Origin: Drechslerella dactyloides
Lineage: Eukaryota; Ascomycota; Orbiliomycetes; Orbiliales; Orbiliaceae
Assembly (NCBI GenBank): GCA_020064725.1
Contig: JAGTWJ010000006.1
Span: forward strand, 1,860,001 to 1,924,000
DNA: 64,000 bases
Direction: 5' to 3'
Below, piece after piece: positions 57,466 to 64,000 of the stretch. Positions within the stretch are counted from its first letter, which is position 1; the number at the start of each line of letters is the position of its first letter. The notes beneath the pieces were generated by a model. It was not told the origin of the DNA. It worked only from the letters and a program-made list of their open reading frames with translations, and did no database searches. Position numbers and translations under genes: made by a program.

Positions 57466-60400
57466 TTTTGATTAATTATTCTTAGTAAACAAAAAAAAGT
57501 AATAAGTATATAATAATTTTTAATATAATTTATAAATTTTCTTTAATATATGAAGATAAAATAGAATTCTATAATATAAAATTATAAAAATATTTTATAG
57601 ATGATAGTAACTTTAAATTAGTATCAGATAATAAAGATAATAAGTGTAGAAGATTTATTAATAATTTCTACATCTTAAAAATATACAAATAAAAAATAAT
57701 TGTAGTAACAACTCAAACAGTACCATATATATAAAAAAGTAATAGTATAAAATCTGATTTTCTTGAATTAACTAATAAATATATAGATAATTTGTAGGAA
57801 TACTAAAATAAATTAGTAGTAAATATTAAAATATAAGTCTTAAAAAAAGTAAATAGTGCTATATTAAAAGATAATATTAAGTAAAGGTTAAAACAAAGCC
57901 TTAAAATAGTATAGTAAGAAATTATTGTAATATATTAATAATACATCCAAATAATCTTAGAAATAGTTAATAATATTAAAATAATTATGTTAGGAAATTT
58001 TGAAGAAACAATAAAATACAAAGAAACTCTAGTTAGCACTTAAATAAATAATATTATTATTTAAAAATCTTTACTATTTACTATATTTAGATTTATATAG
58101 GCTGGTAGATTAGGAACTTAAGAAATAAGAAACTTAGTTATTTTTATAGTAATATTTAATAAGGTATCTAAAATAAAAGACTTAATTAAATATAGAGGAT
58201 AATTTAAGAAATTTAATTAATTTCTTAACTAGTTTAGTAACTACTTTTTTTTTTATTTTAAATGATTTTTTATAGACTGGTATAAGATCCTCTTTATAGA
58301 AATATATTTAAAAAAGAATACCTTTAATATTTACCTATTATATAAATAAATATATAATAAAATAGTAAAGGAAGACTGCAAAGCAAAAATCCCAGAGATC
58401 TTAAAAATCTTTAGTAATTTTTGGGAATTCACAAATTATTTTAAACAAAAATATAAATATAAGAACAAAACTAAAAAAACCCTCAGAAAATTTAACCAAT
58501 TTAAATAAACTGGATCTATATAATCTTTTTTTTAGTAATTCAACTAATATACACCCTTTATTAATTATAATAATAATGCTCTATTTTATAAAACCAGAGA
58601 AAAGCTTAAATCTAATTTAAAAATAAAGATTATCAAGTAAAAACTTATTAACAAAAATATGAACTATTATAATATGTAAACTATAATAATTGAACTTAAT
58701 AATATACTTTACTAATCTCAGAAAAATATTTATTAAAAGAAATTATATTATAACCCAAACAAATATAACTCTAACAAATACACCAAAAAATTTTAATAAA
58801 ATTAAACTAAGATTAGAAAATCTTTTTAAAAACTAAATAAAATATATAGACCAGAATCTATAAACCTTAATATAATTTAACATTAAAAACCTAAGAAATC
58901 TAATATACCCCTCTATTATTAATATAATAAAGTAGAACATATCAAAAAAAATTGTTTTGAGAACAAAAAAAAAAGGAATTTCCAAAGGCACCCCTAATAA
59001 GAACAAAAATTTGGAATAATAAAACAATTATTTATCCCAAAAAACTTTAAAATAGTTGCAAATAAAATTTGGAAACATATATATTCTGGAACTAGATTTA
59101 TCTAATATCAAGATATTGTTTAAAAAATTAATGTAATTATTAAATAGAATCTTGTTTTATTTAAAAATATAGAATTAAAAGAAAACAAATTTAACTGATT
59201 ATAAAATAACCTTATACCAGAATTTTATTTAGTATATAAAAAAAGCTCAGATAGATATTTATAAAAAAAATACCAAAATAATAAAGAAATCTCTATAAAA
59301 ATAATCTAAATATTACTTATTTTTATTATATCTCTAAAATAATTTAACTAGTTGTAATAAGAACTAATTCTTGGAAACTCTAAAATATATTATAAAGAAT
59401 ATTATATAAAATAAGAATAAAAGTCCAAAACTATTAATAAAAATACTAGAAAAACTATTTTATGGGTAATCTTCTCCTAATAATATGTCTAATTATGTGA
59501 ATAGTAAAGTTATATAATATATAGATTTATTATCTTAATTAGAGAAAAAATAACATATAGAATATTGGAAACTAATGTCTGCTAAAGTTACAGATAAGCT
59601 AAAAAAAAAAATGTTGTTGGATGATGAGATGCTATGGAAAAATAATGAAGTATCTATTGACTATATCAAGAAGTCACTTATTAATATATGATCCAAGAGT
59701 ATGGACAGCTTTTTGCTGATTAATAGGAAGTGTACTAGTTATAGGTTGAAAATGATGAAAATTTACTATGATATAATCCTGAAAATAGAAGATAATTCTT
59801 CAATAGTATAGGATATTTTTTATATATTAGATAAAAATATTAGTTTTATTAATAGGATAATGCTGATATACAACTATATAGATATTTTGATTTTTGTAAT
59901 GACTGCTATAATAAATAGATATATTAATACTATTATTTTTTATACTTGGATTATATTAAAGAAAGATTACTATAAGAAACTTTTGGTATTTTTGAATGTA
60001 TCTACTGTATTAGATATTTTAGGATATGGTCTGAATATTGTAGATATATTTATAATAATATTAAGTAAAGAGAATAAAAAGAAATCTTAGAAATATAATA
60101 AATTGATGAATATATTATAGCCTAAATCAAAAAATTTATATAGATATGTTAAAATTATAAAAAGATATATAAAAAATTAGTAAATAAGAATAATGATTTT
60201 GAAAAAACAAAATATATTATTGATAGTGAGTCTGATAAATTATTATATATATTTTATACTATCTGTACTTTAATCTTTGGAATATTTAAAGAATAGGAAC
60301 AATATTTAGAAGACTGCTTTAACCAGAAATACTATAATAAAATCTTAGAAACTAAGACTAGGTATTTTTGTAAAAACTATATATAATACTTCCAGATTTA

Positions 60401-63400
60401 TAAAGAAAGATAATATTATAATTATTATTATTTAGAAAAAAGATAAATTTATTATTCAAAATATTTCTATAGTTTTAATAAATTTAAAACCTGCAAATAA
60501 TATATTAGGTAATATTATAAAAAGAGAGAATAATACTACTTCTGTTAGAAATATTTTAGAAATGACTTTACTAACTAATAAAAAAAAAACAAATATATAA
60601 AATAATATCTTATAGAAACATAACAGGAAGTAATTAATAACCTAAATTATAAATTAAAAAATTAAACATGTTTTAGAATCAATAGAAGTATGCCAAAGCA
60701 AGAGACCTAAGTCTCCACAAAAAACTTATTTTTATCTTATTTATATTCAGAAAACTTATAGAAATTTTAATTAATAGTGGAACCAAAGAAAATTATATTT
60801 CTATTATAATAATATAAAAATACTAACTTAAAATATAACAAAAATCTAATATTTATTGAGTAACTGTTTTTTTATACTAAATTTTAGGATAAATTATCTA
60901 AGAAATTACTCTTAAATTATTTATTAATGGATACTTAGAAAAATATATTATTAATATTTTAGATTTTTTAAAAGATATTTTATTAATTTTGAGATTCTTA
61001 TAGTTAACAAAATATAATCTTAGTATTAATTAAAGAAAAAGAGAAATTACTTTTAATAATTATAATTACCAAAAAATTATCAAAAAACTACTAAATAATA
61101 GAAATATCTGTAAAGAAATATATTTATGATTTACTATCTATTTATTTAACAAAGAAATCTGAAACAAACACAAACATAAACTAAATATTTTATAAAAAAC
61201 ATAGATTTAAATTAGAAACCTATATATAATCTTAAAAATAGTAAATATTTCTAAATAGATATTTAAGAAAGCAAGAAATGTTTTTTAATTTATATTAGAA
61301 GAATAAATCTTATTTGAAATTAATTTGTTTAAATACTTGATATTTTTGTAGGAAGGAATGTAGCCTAGATTTATACTAATATATAGATGTACTGACTAAG
61401 AAATAGTAGTATTCTGTAAATATATTAAAGAAAATCTTAAAACTGGATATATATGACTTTTTAATTTATTAGTAGGATATTTTATTTTGTTTGTAAAAAA
61501 AAAGGACTCTAAGAAATTATGAATTTGTATTGACTATTGAATCTTTAACACAATAATTATTAAGAATAGAGGATCTCTACCCTTTATCAGCAAATCCTTT
61601 AACAGAATATTAGGCACTATTATCTATACAAAACTTAACCTTATTAATATATATTATAATATTAAAATTAATTTTGGAAAAAAATAGAAAACTGCTTTCA
61701 AAACCAGATACAAACTATTTAAATATTTAGTTATGTTTTTTGGATTAATTAATATACCCGCAACCTTTCAAATATTTATAAATCATGTTCTATGAAAGTA
61801 TATTGATAACACATACATAGTATACCTAAATAACATCCTTATTTATAGTAAAGATCTCTTAGAATATTAAAAATATATTAATTAGATCTTTGAAATTTTA
61901 AATTAATATAAGTTTAAAATTAAACCAAAAAAATCTGAATTTAAAATAACTGAAGTTAAATTTCTAGAAACTATTATTATTCCTTATAATATAAAAATGG
62001 ATTTAAAGAAGATATAAATTATATAGGACTAACCAACACCAAAAACACTTAAGAAAGTATAAGTTTTTTTGGGATTATATAATTATTACTGACAATTTAT
62101 TTGAAAATATAGTTATTTAGCAATTACCTTTTTAGAATTGACAAAGAAAGATATATATTTTAAAATAACAAAGGAAAAAATTAAAGCTTTCTAAATATTG
62201 AAAGAAATATTTATTTCAATATTTATTTTTAAATTTTACAACCCAAAGCTACTAGTATGAATAGAAACTAATACTTTTATAATAGTTTTAAGAGTTTGCT
62301 TACTGTAGAAATAACCTGATTAGAAATGGTACCTAGTTATCTATCTATCACATAAGTTTAATGTTATAGAAATAAGATATTTTATATATGATAAGGAACT
62401 TATGGCTATTTTATATGTTTATAAGAAATAAAAAATTTATCTATAAACTATAAAACCATTTGAAGTATTTTTAGATTATAAAAATCTTATTTACTTTTTG
62501 ATAATAAAAGAATTTAGTAAATACTAAATTTAATAGTAGAAAACACTTAGTAAATATAATATAAAGATTATTTATTTTAAAAAAAAAGAAAATATTAGAG
62601 CTGATGTTATTAGTTAATAACCAAACCTTATAAAAGATATTTTTATGGATAAAAAAGTAATTCTGGAATAATAAAGAAATATCATTACTATTAACAAGAA
62701 ATTTAATATTATTATTTACAAGATAGAACTAGAAATAGCTATCAGATTAAAAGAAAGTTACCAAAAAAACATAATAATAAAAAGGATATTATAAAATCTT
62801 AAAAAAATTATTACCCCTTTTTTTATGGAAAATGGGTATATTCTTTTCAAAGATTTTTTCTATGTTTTAAACAAGAAAATATAATTTAAGATTTTATAGT
62901 TATACTATGATATATCTATGTATGGATATTTAGGAGTTAAAAAAATATAAGAATTTATTATATGATAGTATTTTTGGCTTAAAATGAGATAATAAATCAA
63001 AAATTATATTAAAATCTGTGACCTATGCTTAAGAAATAAATTAATAAGATATATATTATATGGATATTTATAATTAAATGAAGTATTAACCAAATTATTC
63101 CAAATTATAATTTATGATTTTGTATAAGGGTTACTATACTTAAAAGACTTCTTAACAAACTAAATATATAATGAAATCCTGATTATTATTTATAAACTTA
63201 TTAAAATTATTATCTTAAAATCATGGAATAGTTCTTGGGGAGCAAAATAATTTTTGATAATTTACAATAAACAAGTATTTAGTTAATATGGATTACAAAA
63301 AAAATATATTTGTGATAGAGATTTTTTTTTTAATAGTAAATATTGGAAATATATTATAAATTTATTAAATACTAAACTTAATATAGTAACTAAAAAAAGA

Positions 63401-64000
63401 ACTTAGATTGATAGAATATTAGAATAAATAATCTAGATAGTTAAAATCTATTTTAGATTATTTTTTAATTATGTATAAAATAATTGAATAAAACTGCTAC
63501 TTATGGTAGAACTTATATATAACTTATTAAAATATTTAGTAATGAATTATATATTTTATAAAGTATTATAAAGCTGGAATCTGTGAATTATGTAGTTAAT
63601 TTTATTTATGAAAGAAGAAATATTTAGTGTTAAAGAATATTCTGAGTTTATGAATAAACTATATGAATACCTAAAGAATAACTTGGATTTTACAGCCAAA
63701 ACTATGTTTTATTATTATAATAAGAAAAGAACAAAAGTACCTTTTCTAAAGGAAAAAGATAAAATATATTTATTTATAAAAAATATTAAAACAAAAAAAT
63801 TTAACCAAAAATTTGATTTCTAAAAACTTAGACTATATACTATAATTAAAAAATTGAATAAATATCTTTTTGAACTCTATATTTTTGGAAATTTAAGAAT
63901 TTATAAAATATTTTATATTGTTTTGTTTGAGTTTGTACTGGATGGGTTCAAGGAAGAGGTGGATAATTTGGAGATTAAGAAAAACAATTATAACAAATAT
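57466..64000 (+). mobile_element. RIP-decayed Ty3/Gypsy retrotransposon body (gag, protease, RT, RNase H, integrase)
   Basis: No intact gene; stops fill every frame, but the domains appear in the order of Ty3/Gypsy (Metaviridae) elements. Zinc-knuckle relic near 58925-58975 (NKVEHIKKNCFEN, with Cys lost to Tyr). Aspartic protease near 60757-60805 (ILINSGTKENYIS in place of DSG). Reverse transcriptase about 61480-62030 (LVMFFGLINIPATFQ, then YLNNILIYSKD where active elements have Asp-Asp). RNase H about 62250-62640 (YLSHKFN, YDKELMAI). Integrase about 62880-63840: a zinc-binding relic with IKNYIKICDLCLRNK, a core relic with IYDFV and CDRDF, and a C-terminal part with YYNKKRTKVPFLKEKDKIYL and IKTKKF. 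The losses are G-to-A or C-to-T, as expected from RIP. Confidence 0.85.
59470..60110 (+). other. Segment of opposite mutation polarity inside the Gypsy body
   Basis: Here G is kept and C is depleted, whereas the flanking body keeps C and has lost G. It contains the longest open stretches of the block (for example 59860-60090), without a protein family I can support; one piece vaguely recalls a copia-type gag-pre-integrase. It may be a separate insertion that was mutated on the other strand. Confidence 0.4.

Noticed and set aside
59860..60090. 76-codon frame in the AT-rich block
   Set aside because: Ile/Tyr/Leu-rich translation of AT-rich DNA in decayed retroelement sequence; no start context or family.

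Overview
The window is nuclear DNA of a filamentous ascomycete (Pezizomycotina). The support is short spliceosomal introns (about 50-160 nt) with GTANGT-type donors and CTAAC/CTGAC branch sites, an Exo70 gene, a fungal NACHT_N-type NLR, a cutinase, and a right end reduced to AT-rich sequence by C-to-T / G-to-A decay typical of RIP (repeat-induced point mutation). No species is named because nothing here fixes one.

Layout. 1-17.5 kb is mostly ordinary: an uncharacterised two-exon gene (55-1978), an NLR with a Walker A intact after splicing but a late frameshift (3837-8994), EXO70 on the minus strand (9979-12173), a divergently transcribed cPLA2-like mitochondrial phospholipase (12936-15562), and a secreted protein gene (15971-17497, minus). 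18-33 kb is an accessory cluster: at least six minus-strand copies (two look intact, four broken or relic) of a family of small two-helix membrane proteins with PPxY motifs, a gene with a papain-fold-toxin-like Cys/His/Asp pattern (19328-20107), a secreted cutinase (26552-27299) and GC-rich minisatellites lying 3' of the family copies. A second, diverged paralogue of the 16-kb secreted protein closes this block (33999-35315). 35.3-40.2 kb is a microsatellite-rich gene desert leading to a cyclin-like gene (40254-41123). 42.5-49.6 kb carries a second tandem family: three minus-strand two-exon genes for 86-96-residue proteins sharing a YNMxRWL motif. Both tandem families become visible only after splicing, because no single open frame shows them whole.

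From about 51.2 kb to the end the sequence turns abruptly AT-rich. It holds a palindromic minisatellite, a tRNA-like relic, two direct LTRs (about 51805-52471 and 56779-57465), the decayed gag-protease-RT-RNase H-integrase body of a Ty3/Gypsy element (57.5 kb to the window end), an inverted partial copy of the same gag region, and a 223-bp inverted-repeat pair that stays GC-normal. The two LTRs carry decay of opposite strand polarity.

How the genes relate: the housekeeping genes (exocytosis, lipid hydrolysis, cyclin) have no evident functional link. The accessory cluster mixes secreted proteins, possible self/non-self recognition (NLR), a toxin-like peptidase fold and fast-duplicating membrane proteins, next to a decayed retrotransposon block. 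That is the architecture expected of a fast-evolving compartment, but a joint function is inference only.
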